From the NCBI GenBank assembly GCA_045576895.1, contig JAZNHI010000115.1, forward strand, positions 1 through 22,272: a stretch of DNA of 22,272 bases, read 5' to 3'. Positions within the stretch are counted from its first letter, which is position 1. Each line of letters begins with the position of its first letter. Of the stretch, positions 15,372-22,272 are shown piece after piece. This stretch comes from UBA3792 sp045576895. Its GTDB lineage: Bacteria; Bacillota; Clostridia; Christensenellales; CAG-138. Made by a program: the position numbers and the translations under genes. The notes below the pieces were generated by a model, which made no database searches, was not told the DNA's origin, and saw only the letters and a program-made list of their open reading frames with translations.

Positions 15372-15889
15372 GGCTGTTCTCCGTCCGGCGCAGAGGTCTC
15401 GGGCGCGCGCGTCGCGGGCGCCGTTGCGGACGGCTGCGTGCTGAACGCCGTGTCGGAGCCGCTTCCCCTGTACCAGTTCATCGTCATGCCGAGCCCGCGG
15501 CAGACTTCGTTGATAGTCGCAAAGTCGTTCATCGAGCTCTGCGTTTTCCGGATCTGCGAGATCTGATCGTTGTAGGAATCGATCTCCTTGTTGACGGCTG
15601 CGGTATCGCTGATGATGCGCGCGTAATCCGCCGCACCGAACAGCGCGAACAGCGCCGTCGCCGCGATCACAAAGACGGACAGCAGGATCAGGATCTTGCT
15701 CGCCGAGGTCAGCCGCACTTCCGTGCGAACGTTCTTTTTCTTCTTGACCGGCTGACGGGTCGGCTGCGGACGGATCGGCATCGACGCGTCTTCGAGGACC
15801 GGCGTCGGCTTGCCCGACTTGGTCGGCGAATAGATCCGCGTTTTTGCGCTGCCGCTCTTCGACTGATCCTCATTGAACTGAACGTCCAT
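15368..15889 (-). CDS. ftsL: FtsL-like bitopic division protein
   Basis: A 173-residue small membrane protein in the canonical ftsL slot between rsmH and the division PBP. A cytoplasmic basic region (1-62, with RQPVKKKKNVRTE) leads into one transmembrane helix at about 66-86 (ILILLSVFVIAATALFALFG). A short coiled-coil-like stretch follows (about 94-120, NKEIDSYNDQISQIRKTQ), then a Thr/Ala/Pro/Ser-rich tail (about 140-173). FtsL proteins are poorly conserved, so the call rests on topology and gene order more than on sequence. FtsL pairs with a FtsB/DivIC protein and FtsQ to activate FtsW-FtsI. AGGAG (revcomp of about 15898-15902) precedes the ATG. The N- and C-terminal extensions make it longer than the usual 90-120 residues. 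Confidence 0.8.
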   Translation of the reverse strand: MDVQFNEDQSKSGSAKTRIYSPTKSGKPTPVLEDASMPIRPQPTRQPVKKKKNVRTEVRLTSASKILILLSVFVIAATALFALFGAADYARIISDTAAVNKEIDSYNDQISQIRKTQSSMNDFATINEVCRGLGMTMNWYRGSGSDTAFSTQPSATAPATRAPETSAPDGEQP

Positions 15890-15914
15890 GCCGCATCTCC
15901 TTTCTTCATCATTA

Positions 15915-15929
15915 TGACCGCAGCGGTCA
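15915..15929. repeat. Perfect 15-bp inverted repeat over the rsmH stop codon
   Basis: TGACCGC-A-GCGGTCA has perfect 7-bp arms around a single central base. Its right end is the rsmH stop (TGA on the minus strand), and the rest fills the gap before ftsL. It can form a 6-bp RNA stem with a 3-nt loop. No T-tract follows. Confidence 0.4.
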
Positions 15930-16871
15930 ATCCATGCGCACGATCGCGCGAAGCTTTGCGCTCGTCGCGCGCGAATTCTCTTTCTGTTCCTGTTCCGACG
16001 CGATCAGTGGATGCCGCGTCAGAACCTTTGCCGTGGGCTTTTTGCCGCAGATGCACACCGGCGCCGATTTCGGGCAGGTGCACGGGTTTTCAAACGTGCG
16101 GAACGCGTTCTTCACGATCCGGTCCTCAAGCGAATGAAACGTCAGGATCGCCAGCCGCCCGCCGGGATTCAGAAGGTCGTGCGCCGCCTGAATCGCATCG
16201 TTCAGCCCGTCCAGTTCGCCGTTGACCGCAATGCGGATTGCCTGGAAGCACCGCCGCGCCGGATGCTGCGGCTCGTTCCGGAACTTTGCCGGGATCGCGC
16301 CCTTGATGAGCTCCGCAAGCTCCGTCGTCGTTTCAATCGGACTTTCCTTCCGCCGTTCGACGATGCGGTTTGCGATCTTCCCGGAAAATTTCTCTTCGCC
16401 GTACTCCCAGAAGATGCGTTTTAGCTCCGCCTCGGACCACTCGTTGACCACGGTCCGCGCCGTAAGCGGCGCGCTCTGGTCCATGCGCATGTCGAGCGGC
16501 GCTTCCGCCTTGTAGGAGAAGCCGCGTTCCGCCGCGTCGAGCTGATGCGAGGAAACGCCGAGGTCCAGAAGGATCCCGTCGACCCTGTAGATCCCGTATT
16601 CCGAAAGCAGCCGCTTCATGTCGAAGAAGTTGCCCTTGATCGCCGTGAAGCGGTCGCCGAAGCGCGCAAGCCTTGCGCCTGCCGCTTTGAGCGCTTCGTC
16701 GTCGCGGTCGATGCCGAAGAGCCGTCCGCCCTCCGGCAGCGCGGAGAGCACCGCCTCCGCGTGACCGCCTCCGCCGAGCGTGCCGTCCACGAAGATCCCG
16801 CCGCGGGCGGGTTCTAAAAGCTCCAGCACTTCCGAAACCATGATCGGCACATGATGAAATCCGGTCTCCAT
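15927..16871 (-). CDS. rsmH: 16S rRNA (cytosine(1402)-N4)-methyltransferase
   Basis: A 314-residue SAM-dependent methyltransferase that modifies C1402 of 16S rRNA in the decoding site; formerly mraW. The SAM-binding motif is VDGTLGGGGHAEA (28-40), followed by FGIDRDDEAL and LDLGVSSHQLD. The RHPLIASEQEQKENSRAT segment near the C terminus is typical, as is the cysteine-rich CTCPKSAPVCICGKKP stretch. The frame opens 15 codons earlier (16916), but AAGGAG (revcomp of 16876-16881) and the family N terminus support ATG 16871. It is first in the dcw operon, about 44 nt from the predicted transcription start. mraZ, the transcription regulator that usually precedes rsmH, is absent. Confidence 0.96.
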   Translation of the reverse strand: METGFHHVPIMVSEVLELLEPARGGIFVDGTLGGGGHAEAVLSALPEGGRLFGIDRDDEALKAAGARLARFGDRFTAIKGNFFDMKRLLSEYGIYRVDGILLDLGVSSHQLDAAERGFSYKAEAPLDMRMDQSAPLTARTVVNEWSEAELKRIFWEYGEEKFSGKIANRIVERRKESPIETTTELAELIKGAIPAKFRNEPQHPARRCFQAIRIAVNGELDGLNDAIQAAHDLLNPGGRLAILTFHSLEDRIVKNAFRTFENPCTCPKSAPVCICGKKPTAKVLTRHPLIASEQEQKENSRATSAKLRAIVRMD

Positions 16872-16875
16872 GCGG

Positions 16876-16882
16876 CTCCTTT
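16876..16882 (-). promoter_or_regulatory. Ribosome-binding site that sets the rsmH start
   Basis: AAAGGAG (revcomp of 16876-16882) lies 4 nt upstream of ATG 16871. The longer in-frame start at 16916 would fall at the mRNA 5' end with no ribosome site. Confidence 0.75.
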
Positions 16883-16921
16883 CCCCGTAACGGTACACTT
16901 CCACATATAAATACATCGTAG

Positions 16922-16950
16922 ATTATACACCAATCGACCGATCTTGTCAC
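16922..16950 (-). promoter_or_regulatory. Main promoter of the dcw operon
   Basis: On the minus strand there is a -35 GTGACA (revcomp of 16945-16950, 5 of 6 matches), a 17-bp spacer and a perfect TATAAT (revcomp of 16922-16927). Start would be near 16915. It lies in an AT-rich block unlike the surrounding GC-rich genes. Confidence 0.8.
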
Positions 16951-17039
16951 CCCATAATTGCGTACGAAAAGCAAATTTTCCATGAAATATGAATAAAAAG
17001 TAAAATGCGAGGCAAAAATTCCGCAAACACAATATCTTG

Positions 17040-17048
17040 TGGTATAAT
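17040..17048 (+). promoter_or_regulatory. Extended -10 promoter of the topoisomerase pair
   Basis: TGGTATAAT (17040-17048) is a perfect -10 with the TGn extension. The -35 is poor (TCCGCA at 17020-17025, 17-bp spacing), as is common for extended -10 promoters. Start would be near 17055, about 22 nt upstream of the ATG at 17077. It diverges from the dcw promoter, with -10 elements 115 bp apart. Confidence 0.7.
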
Positions 17049-17076
17049 GGCAGGAACCTGATTTCGGAGGATATAT

Positions 17077-19029
17077 ATGGAAGAATATTCCGTCAAAAAT
17101 ATAACGGTCATGGAGGGTCTGGACGCGGTCCGGATGCGCCCGGGCATGTACATCGGCTCGACGGGTCTGCCGGGGCTGCACCACCTCCTCTGGGAGATCG
17201 TGGACAACGCGATCGACGAAGCGGCAAACGGCTACGCGGACGAGATCACGGTCACTTTGCACCGCGATCATTCGGTCACCGTGACCGACAACGGACGCGG
17301 CATCCCCACCGGCATCCATGAGAAGCTCGGCGTTTCCGGCGTCGAGGTCGTCTTTACGCAGCTGCACGCCGGCGGCAAGTTCGGCAACGCGGCGTATTCC
17401 TATTCCGGCGGTCTGCACGGCGTCGGCGCTTCGGTCGTGAACGCGCTGTCCCGCTGGCTCGTCGTGGAGGTCTATCACGAAAACCGCGCCTACAAGATGG
17501 AGTTCGAAAGCGTCGAAAACGACGAGGGCAAGATCGTTTCCGGTAAACCGAAGTATCCGCTTACCGAGACCGGCAGGACCCGCAAGCAGGGCACGGTCGT
17601 GACGTTTTTGCCGGACGACCGCGTGTTCGAAACGATCGACATGCAGTATTCGGTCGTCATGAAGCGGCTCCGCGAGCTCGCGTATCTGAACCGCGGCGTC
17701 AAGCTCGTTCTGGACGATCAGCGTGAAAAGCAGCACCACGCCGAATTCAAGTTCGACGGCGGTCTTTCCGATTTCGTGCGCTACATTCAGGAGGACAAGA
17801 ACGCGCTCTATGACCCGCCGATCCATCTGAAGGGCGAATCGAACGGCATCGTGGTAGAAGCCGCGATCCTGCACAACGACGAGTATGCCGAGACGATCGC
17901 GTCGTACGTCAACAACATCCCGACCACCGAGGGCGGCACGCACGAGACCGGCTTCAAGGCGGCGATCACGAAGATCTTCAACGACTACTGCCGCAAGAAC
18001 GGGATCTTAAAGGACAAGGATCCGTCACTTGCGGGCGAGGACTTCCGCGAGGGCATGACGGCGGTGCTGTCCCTCAAGATGCACAGCGTGCAGTTCGAGG
18101 GACAGACGAAAACGAAGCTCGGCAACACCGAGGCGCGTCCCGCAGTGGAAGCGGTCCTCCAGCAGACGCTTGTGCCGTGGCTTGAAAACCTCAAGAACGC
18201 GAACACCGCAAACCTGATCGCGGAAAAAGCGGTGAAAGCGGCAAAGGCAAGAAGCGCGGCGCGCAAGGCAAAGGAGAACGCGCGCGAAAAGAGCAAGCTC
18301 GAAAACGCGCCGCTCGTCGGAAAGTTATCGAGCTGCACCGGACGCGATTATTCGGTCAACGAGCTGTTCATCGTGGAGGGCGACTCCGCAGGCGGCAGCG
18401 CGAAGCAGGGGCGCGACCGCAAGTTTCAGGCGATCCTGCCCTTACGCGGCAAGCCGCTGAACGTCGAAAAGAAGCGGCTCGAGCAGGTTTTGCAGAACGA
18501 CGAATTCCGCTCGATCATCACCGCGCTCGGCACCGGCATCGGCGACGATTTCGACATTTCCTCGCTGAAATACAACAAGATCATCATCCTCGCGGACGCG
18601 GACCAGGACGGCGCGCACATCCGCGCGATCCTTCTGACGTTTTTCTACCGCTATATGCGTCCGCTGATCACCGAAGGGCACGTGTATATCGGCATGGCGC
18701 CGCTCTACCGCGTGCAGAAAGCGAATCAGCAGCCGGTCTACTGCTACGACGACCCGGCGCTTCGCGCGGCGATGCGCGGCATCTCCGGCAAGAACTACAC
18801 CCTGCAGCGCTATAAGGGTCTCGGTGAGATGAACCCCGAACAGCTTTGGGAAACGACGATGAACCCCGAGCGGCGGCGGCTCACGCGCGTCACGATCGAG
18901 GACGCGGCGGAGGTCGAACACCTCGTAACCGTGCTGATGGGCGACAAGGTGCAGTCCCGCAAGGAATACATCTTCGAGTACGCGGACTTCAACCGCTCGA
19001 ACACGGCGTTCGAAAAGATCAAGGAGTAA
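17077..19029 (+). CDS. parE: Type IIA DNA topoisomerase subunit B (ParE/GyrB family)
   Basis: The 650-residue ATPase/TOPRIM subunit of a type II topoisomerase, which drives ATP-dependent passage of one DNA duplex through another. The GHKL ATPase domain has EIVDNAIDEA (40-49) with catalytic Glu40 and Mg-binding Asn44, DNGRGIP (71-77), and the ATP lid GGLHGVGASVVNAL (111-124). The transducer domain follows, with a Lys/Ala-rich linker (about 388-415). The TOPRIM domain has EGDSAGGSAKQGRD from Glu434 and DADQD (507-511), then the PLYRV and RYKGLGEMNPEQLWETT signatures. Length matches Gram-positive ParE and GyrB. GGAGG at 17066-17070 sets the start. It pairs with the downstream A subunit, 3 nt away, whose C-terminal domain lacks a GyrA box. 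I therefore favour topoisomerase IV (parE) over gyrase (gyrB), but the assignment is not certain. Confidence 0.93.
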   Translation: MEEYSVKNITVMEGLDAVRMRPGMYIGSTGLPGLHHLLWEIVDNAIDEAANGYADEITVTLHRDHSVTVTDNGRGIPTGIHEKLGVSGVEVVFTQLHAGGKFGNAAYSYSGGLHGVGASVVNALSRWLVVEVYHENRAYKMEFESVENDEGKIVSGKPKYPLTETGRTRKQGTVVTFLPDDRVFETIDMQYSVVMKRLRELAYLNRGVKLVLDDQREKQHHAEFKFDGGLSDFVRYIQEDKNALYDPPIHLKGESNGIVVEAAILHNDEYAETIASYVNNIPTTEGGTHETGFKAAITKIFNDYCRKNGILKDKDPSLAGEDFREGMTAVLSLKMHSVQFEGQTKTKLGNTEARPAVEAVLQQTLVPWLENLKNANTANLIAEKAVKAAKARSAARKAKENAREKSKLENAPLVGKLSSCTGRDYSVNELFIVEGDSAGGSAKQGRDRKFQAILPLRGKPLNVEKKRLEQVLQNDEFRSIITALGTGIGDDFDISSLKYNKIIILADADQDGAHIRAILLTFFYRYMRPLITEGHVYIGMAPLYRVQKANQQPVYCYDDPALRAAMRGISGKNYTLQRYKGLGEMNPEQLWETTMNPERRRLTRVTIEDAAEVEHLVTVLMGDKVQSRKEYIFEYADFNRSNTAFEKIKE

Positions 19030-19032
19030 GCC

Positions 19033-21444
19033 ATGGCAAAGACAACGATCCCCACGCAAACCGAAACCATCCTCTTAAAGAGCATGGACGAGGTCATGCA
19101 CGATTCGATGATGCCCTATGCGGAGCACGTCATCCTGGAACGCGCCCTGCCGCGCGTTGAGGACGGCCTGAAACCCGTGCAGCGGCGCATCCTCTATACC
19201 ATGATGGAGCTGGGACTTTCCCCCGACAAGCCGCACCGCAAGAGTGCGCGTATCGTCGGCGACTGCCTCGGCAAATACCATCCGCACGGCGACTCCTCCG
19301 TATACGACGCGATGGTCCGTATGGCGCAGCCGTTCAACATGGGCGTGACGCTCGTCGACGGACACGGCAACTTCGGCTCGGTCGACGGCGACTCCGCCGC
19401 GGCGATGCGCTACACCGAAGCGCGCATGACCGACGCCGCCCTGCTTCTTTTACGCGACATCGACAAGGACACGGTCGACTTCACGTGGAACTTCGACGAC
19501 ACCTTAAAGGAACCGGAGCTGCTTCCGGGCAGATTTCCGAACCTTTTGGTCAACGGCGCGAACGGCATTGCGGTCGGGCTTGCGACCTCGATCCCGCCGC
19601 ACAACCCGGTCGAGGCGATCGACGCGGTCTGCGCCGTGCTCGACAACCCGCGCATCAAGATCGCGGACCTAATGAAGATCATGCCCGCGCCGGACTTTCC
19701 GACCGGCGGGTTCCTTCTGGACTCCCCCGAGATCGCGCAAAGCTACGAGACCGGCCGCGGCAAGCTGACCATGCGCGCGCGCACGCACTTTGAAGAGGTC
19801 AAGAACGGCAAGACGCGCATCGTCATCGACGAGTTCCCGTACCAGATCAACAAGGCGGCGTGCCTTTCGAAGATCCTCGAGATCACGCAGGAGAAGAAGG
19901 CGATGTTCGCCGCCGTCTCCGACATCCGCGATGAAAGCGACCGCATGGGCACACGCGCCGTCATCGAGATCAAGAAGGACGGCGACCCGGAACGCATCCT
20001 GCAGCTGCTGTTCAAATACTCCGACCTGCAGTGCACGTTCGGCGCGAACTACGTCGCGATCGCCGACGGCAAGCCGCAGCAGCTGAACCTCAAGCAGATC
20101 ATCGAATACTACGTGCGGCATCAGCGCGCGGTCGTCACGCGCCGCACCAAGACCGAACTGGAGATCGCAAAGAAGCGCTGTCACATTCTGGAAGGTCTGA
20201 TGGTCGCGGTCAACAACCTCGACCGCGTAATCAAGCTGATCCGCGCGAGCAAGTCGCCGAAGGAGGCGCGCGAAGGCCTGATGAAGACCTTCTCGCTCAC
20301 CGAGATCCAGGCGCAGGCGATCCTCGACCTCCGCTTGCAGAAGCTCACGAACCTCGAGCTGCTCTCGATCGAAAAGGAATACAGGGACGTCAAGAAGCTG
20401 ATCGCGGAGCTCGAGGCGATCCTCGCATCCGATACGAAGCTCGTGCACCTCATCAAGAAGGAGCTTCTGGACGTGCGCAAGCTGTTCGACGGCAAGCGCC
20501 GCACGCAGATCATCTCGGCGGACGCCGCCGAGGTCGAAACGCCCGCGAACGAGCCGGAACGCATTGAGGAGATGATCGTCACGGTCTGTGCCGATCTCAA
20601 GATCCGCAAGTGCCCGAAGAAGCAGTTCAATCTCAGCCAGATCCGCGCCGACAAGCCGGAACGCATCCTGGAAGTCAACAGCAACGAGAGCATCCGCCTG
20701 TTCACCAACCGCGGCGCAATGCTGAACCTTCGGGTATCGGACATTCCCGAGACCCGCGCAAGCGCACGTGCGGCGAACCTCGTCAGCATCGTCGAGCTTG
20801 AAAAGGGCGAGACGATCGTCGGCGCATTTCCGGACCGCGACGAGGGCAGCTATCTGTTCTGCACGACAGGCGGCATGGTGAAGCGGTCGAACGCCGCGGA
20901 TTACCGCGTGCGCGGCAAGCGCACCGCGGCGCTGAACCTGAAGGACAAGGATGCACTTTTGGGCGCGTACCCGATGCCCACGATGGACATCCTGCTCGTG
21001 ACCGAACAGGGCATGTGCATCCGCTTTGCGGCGGACTCCGTACCGGAGACCGGACGCGCGGCGGCGGGCGTTATCGGCATCAAGCTGGAGCCGAAGGATC
21101 GCGTATGCGCGTGCATGCCGGTCGGCGACGAAGGCGAGCTGATCGTGATCACCGACCGCGGCTTCGGCAAGCGCAGCTTCCTCTTTGACTACGAACAGCA
21201 GGGCAGAAACGGCAAGGGCGTGAAGACGTTCGACTTCCGGAAGAACGGTTCTAACGGCACGAAGATCGCATACGCCGGCACGGTGCAGGCGCCGTTCACG
21301 CTCGTGCTCGAGCAGCGGCACGGCACCAAGACGCCGATCGACACCGAGAGCATCCACATCGAACCGAAGGCATCCAAGGGCAGCATGCTCCTTGCGGTGG
21401 TGCTCGACGACGACGTGGTCTCGGCGTACAGAAGCGACGAATAA
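19033..21444 (+). CDS. parC: Type IIA DNA topoisomerase subunit A (ParC/GyrA family, no GyrA box)
   Basis: The 803-residue breakage-reunion subunit. The winged-helix region carries the DNA-cleaving tyrosine Tyr127 in AAMRYTEARM. The quinolone-determining region reads HPHGDSSVYD, with Ser88 and Asp92 at the positions of E. coli GyrA Ser83 and Asp87, so the common resistance changes are absent. The tower and coiled-coil domains follow (to about 500). The C-terminal beta-pinwheel begins near residue 535, with recognisable blades ESIRLFTNRGAMLNL, GSYLFCTTGGMVKRS, DILLVTEQGMCIRF and GELIVITDRGFGKR. Before the first blade, where gyrase has a QRRGGKG-type box, I see IRKCPKKQFNLSQIRADKPE instead. That argues for decatenation or relaxation rather than negative supercoiling. 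AAGGAG at 19020-19025 overlaps the end of the B-subunit gene, so translation is coupled. Confidence 0.92.
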   Translation: MAKTTIPTQTETILLKSMDEVMHDSMMPYAEHVILERALPRVEDGLKPVQRRILYTMMELGLSPDKPHRKSARIVGDCLGKYHPHGDSSVYDAMVRMAQPFNMGVTLVDGHGNFGSVDGDSAAAMRYTEARMTDAALLLLRDIDKDTVDFTWNFDDTLKEPELLPGRFPNLLVNGANGIAVGLATSIPPHNPVEAIDAVCAVLDNPRIKIADLMKIMPAPDFPTGGFLLDSPEIAQSYETGRGKLTMRARTHFEEVKNGKTRIVIDEFPYQINKAACLSKILEITQEKKAMFAAVSDIRDESDRMGTRAVIEIKKDGDPERILQLLFKYSDLQCTFGANYVAIADGKPQQLNLKQIIEYYVRHQRAVVTRRTKTELEIAKKRCHILEGLMVAVNNLDRVIKLIRASKSPKEAREGLMKTFSLTEIQAQAILDLRLQKLTNLELLSIEKEYRDVKKLIAELEAILASDTKLVHLIKKELLDVRKLFDGKRRTQIISADAAEVETPANEPERIEEMIVTVCADLKIRKCPKKQFNLSQIRADKPERILEVNSNESIRLFTNRGAMLNLRVSDIPETRASARAANLVSIVELEKGETIVGAFPDRDEGSYLFCTTGGMVKRSNAADYRVRGKRTAALNLKDKDALLGAYPMPTMDILLVTEQGMCIRFAADSVPETGRAAAGVIGIKLEPKDRVCACMPVGDEGELIVITDRGFGKRSFLFDYEQQGRNGKGVKTFDFRKNGSNGTKIAYAGTVQAPFTLVLEQRHGTKTPIDTESIHIEPKASKGSMLLAVVLDDDVVSAYRSDE

Positions 21445-21458
21445 GAATCCGGCATATA

Positions 21459-21490
21459 AAGAAAACCGCCCTGTTTTCAGGGCGGTTTTG
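21459..21490. terminator. Bidirectional intrinsic terminator
   Basis: AAAACCGCCCTG (21462-21473) and CAGGGCGGTTTT (21478-21489) form a perfect 12-bp stem with a TTTT loop, with A- and T-runs built into the stem ends. It lies between the converging topoisomerase and zinc-peptidase genes and can serve both. Confidence 0.92.
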
Positions 21491-21503
21491 TGTTTGGAAA
21501 CGG

Positions 21504-22211
21504 TTATCTGCGCCGCGCGCCGCGCGCAAGCGAGAACAGACGCAGCACGGTCACGAACGAGCCGAGCGCAGCGAGCACGTAGGTCATCGCCGCGGCGCGA
21601 AGCATTTTCTTTGCGCCGGGGAGCTCGTCTTCGGCGAGATATCCGCCGTCCGTGAGCATTTCAAGTCCGCGCTTCGACGCGTTGAATTCGACCGGCAGCG
21701 TGATGAGCTGGAACAGCAGCATCATCACATAGAGCGCGACGCCCGCAAGCGCGATATAGTACCCGACGTTGCCGGCGCCCCGCGCAATCCACGACAGCAG
21801 CAGACCGCCGATGACCAGGAACGGTCCGATGCGGCATCCGATGTTCGCCATCGGCAGGATCACGCTGCGCATTTTCATGGGGCGATAGTCCTCATTGTAC
21901 TGCAGCACGTGCCCGATCTCGTGCGCGGCGACGGCAAGCGCGGAGACCGAGCTCGATCCGTACACCGCTTCGGAAAGCCCGACCACCTGATTTCTCGGAT
22001 CGAAGTGATCCGTCAGGCTTCCGGCAACCTGCTGGATCGGCAGGTTCAGGCCGTTGCGGTACAGAAGCTGCTGCGCAAGACCTGCGCCGGTCACGCCGCT
22101 TTTTGCGGGGACCTGCGCATATTTGCTGAATACGCTCGTCACGCGCGACTGCGCGATCAGAGACAGCACCATGACGGCGATCGCCAAAAAATAATACAAG
22201 TAACCTTCCAT
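21504..22211 (-). CDS. YugP-like membrane-embedded zinc metallopeptidase
   Basis: A 235-residue membrane protein of the neutral zinc metallopeptidase family typified by Bacillus YugP (Zn_peptidase_2). The zinc motif HEIGH is at residues 97-101 (AVAAHEIGHVLQY). An N-terminal membrane anchor (about 4-22) precedes it, and three hydrophobic segments follow (about 120-135, 142-168 and near 205-225). A downstream FNASKRGLEML segment could supply the third zinc ligand region. The physiological substrate of this family is not well established. The start at 22211 gives the family N terminus (MEGYLYYFLAIAVM). In-frame ATGs at 22229 and 22247 are also open, and none of the three has a well-placed ribosome site. 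A TATAAT ends only 6 nt before the chosen ATG, suggesting a leaderless message. Confidence 0.88.
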   Translation of the reverse strand: MEGYLYYFLAIAVMVLSLIAQSRVTSVFSKYAQVPAKSGVTGAGLAQQLLYRNGLNLPIQQVAGSLTDHFDPRNQVVGLSEAVYGSSSVSALAVAAHEIGHVLQYNEDYRPMKMRSVILPMANIGCRIGPFLVIGGLLLSWIARGAGNVGYYIALAGVALYVMMLLFQLITLPVEFNASKRGLEMLTDGGYLAEDELPGAKKMLRAAAMTYVLAALGSFVTVLRLFSLARGARRR

Positions 22212-22217
22212 GCTTGT

Positions 22218-22246
22218 ATTATAGCGCATCTTCCTGCGAATTACCA
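22218..22246 (-). promoter_or_regulatory. Putative promoter of the YugP-like gene, abutting its start codon
   Basis: TATAAT (revcomp of 22218-22223) is perfect and is followed after ACAAGC by the ATG at 22211. The -35 at 17 bp is weak (TGGTAA, revcomp of 22241-22246). With usual spacing transcription would begin at or next to the A of the ATG. Confidence 0.5.
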
Positions 22247-22272
22247 TTGCAAAACGTGAAAAATATGTTATA

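Noticed and set aside
16951..17040. Possible replication origin in the AT-rich gap beside the topoisomerase genes
   Set aside because: No TTATCCACA-type DnaA boxes or 13-mer AT repeats were seen, and dnaA/dnaN/recF are not adjacent.
16333..17943. 536-codon minus-strand frame crossing the rsmH/parE intergenic region
   Set aside because: It runs through two promoters and overlaps two certain genes in the wrong frames. It is a fusion of shadow frames joined by a chance open intergenic stretch.
19669..21357. 562-codon open frame antisense to the topoisomerase A subunit
   Set aside because: It is a mirror of a well-conserved gene with strong codon bias. It has no start signals, no motif and a skewed composition.

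Overview
This 22.3 kb window is a GC-rich, gene-dense piece of a bacterial chromosome. It most likely comes from an anaerobic Bacillota/Clostridia lineage. Three things suggest this: the division penicillin-binding protein carries two C-terminal PASTA domains, MurE has the DNPR motif of meso-diaminopimelate ligases, and a YugP-type zinc peptidase and a clostridial-type FolD are present. Genus and species cannot be read from the sequence. I see no insertion sequence, prophage, CRISPR array, tRNA or rRNA, and no convincing horizontally acquired island. This is mostly core genome.

Layout from left to right. (1) Positions 1-453, minus strand: the N-terminal part of a secreted protein of unknown function, running off the left edge. 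(2) Positions 633-3372, plus strand: a NUDIX hydrolase, then glyA and folD (serine hydroxymethyltransferase and methylene-THF dehydrogenase) as a one-carbon pair, closed by a bidirectional terminator. (3) Positions 3436-5160, minus strand: a single-chain ABC exporter with its own promoter. (4) Positions 5356-16871, minus strand: a nine-gene division and cell-wall (dcw) operon. In transcription order it is rsmH, ftsL-like, ftsI/spoVD-like, murE, mraY, murD, ftsW, murA, ftsQ/divIB. It starts at a strong promoter at 16922-16950 and ends at an intrinsic terminator at 5305-5340. (5) Positions 17077-21444, plus strand: a type IIA topoisomerase pair (ParE/GyrB-like, then ParC/GyrA-like), transcribed divergently from the dcw operon and closed by a bidirectional terminator. 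(6) Positions 21504-22211, minus strand: a YugP-like membrane zinc metallopeptidase.

The dcw genes form one assembly line. MurA begins UDP-MurNAc synthesis, MurD and MurE add D-Glu and meso-DAP, and MraY transfers the precursor to the lipid carrier. FtsW and the class B PBP polymerise and cross-link septal peptidoglycan, and FtsQ and the FtsL-like protein provide the bitopic scaffold. The cluster lacks mraZ, murF, murG, ftsA and ftsZ, so several required steps must be encoded elsewhere.

The best leads are modest. They are a hairpin that would hide the murA ribosome-binding site exactly where murG is normally found; a FolD lacking the catalytic lysine and glutamine needed for cyclohydrolase activity; an FtsQ with an unusually long charged cytoplasmic arm and a TTG start; a topoisomerase A subunit without a recognisable GyrA box; and a possibly leaderless zinc-peptidase mRNA. 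I did not find evidence of a wholly new biological system.
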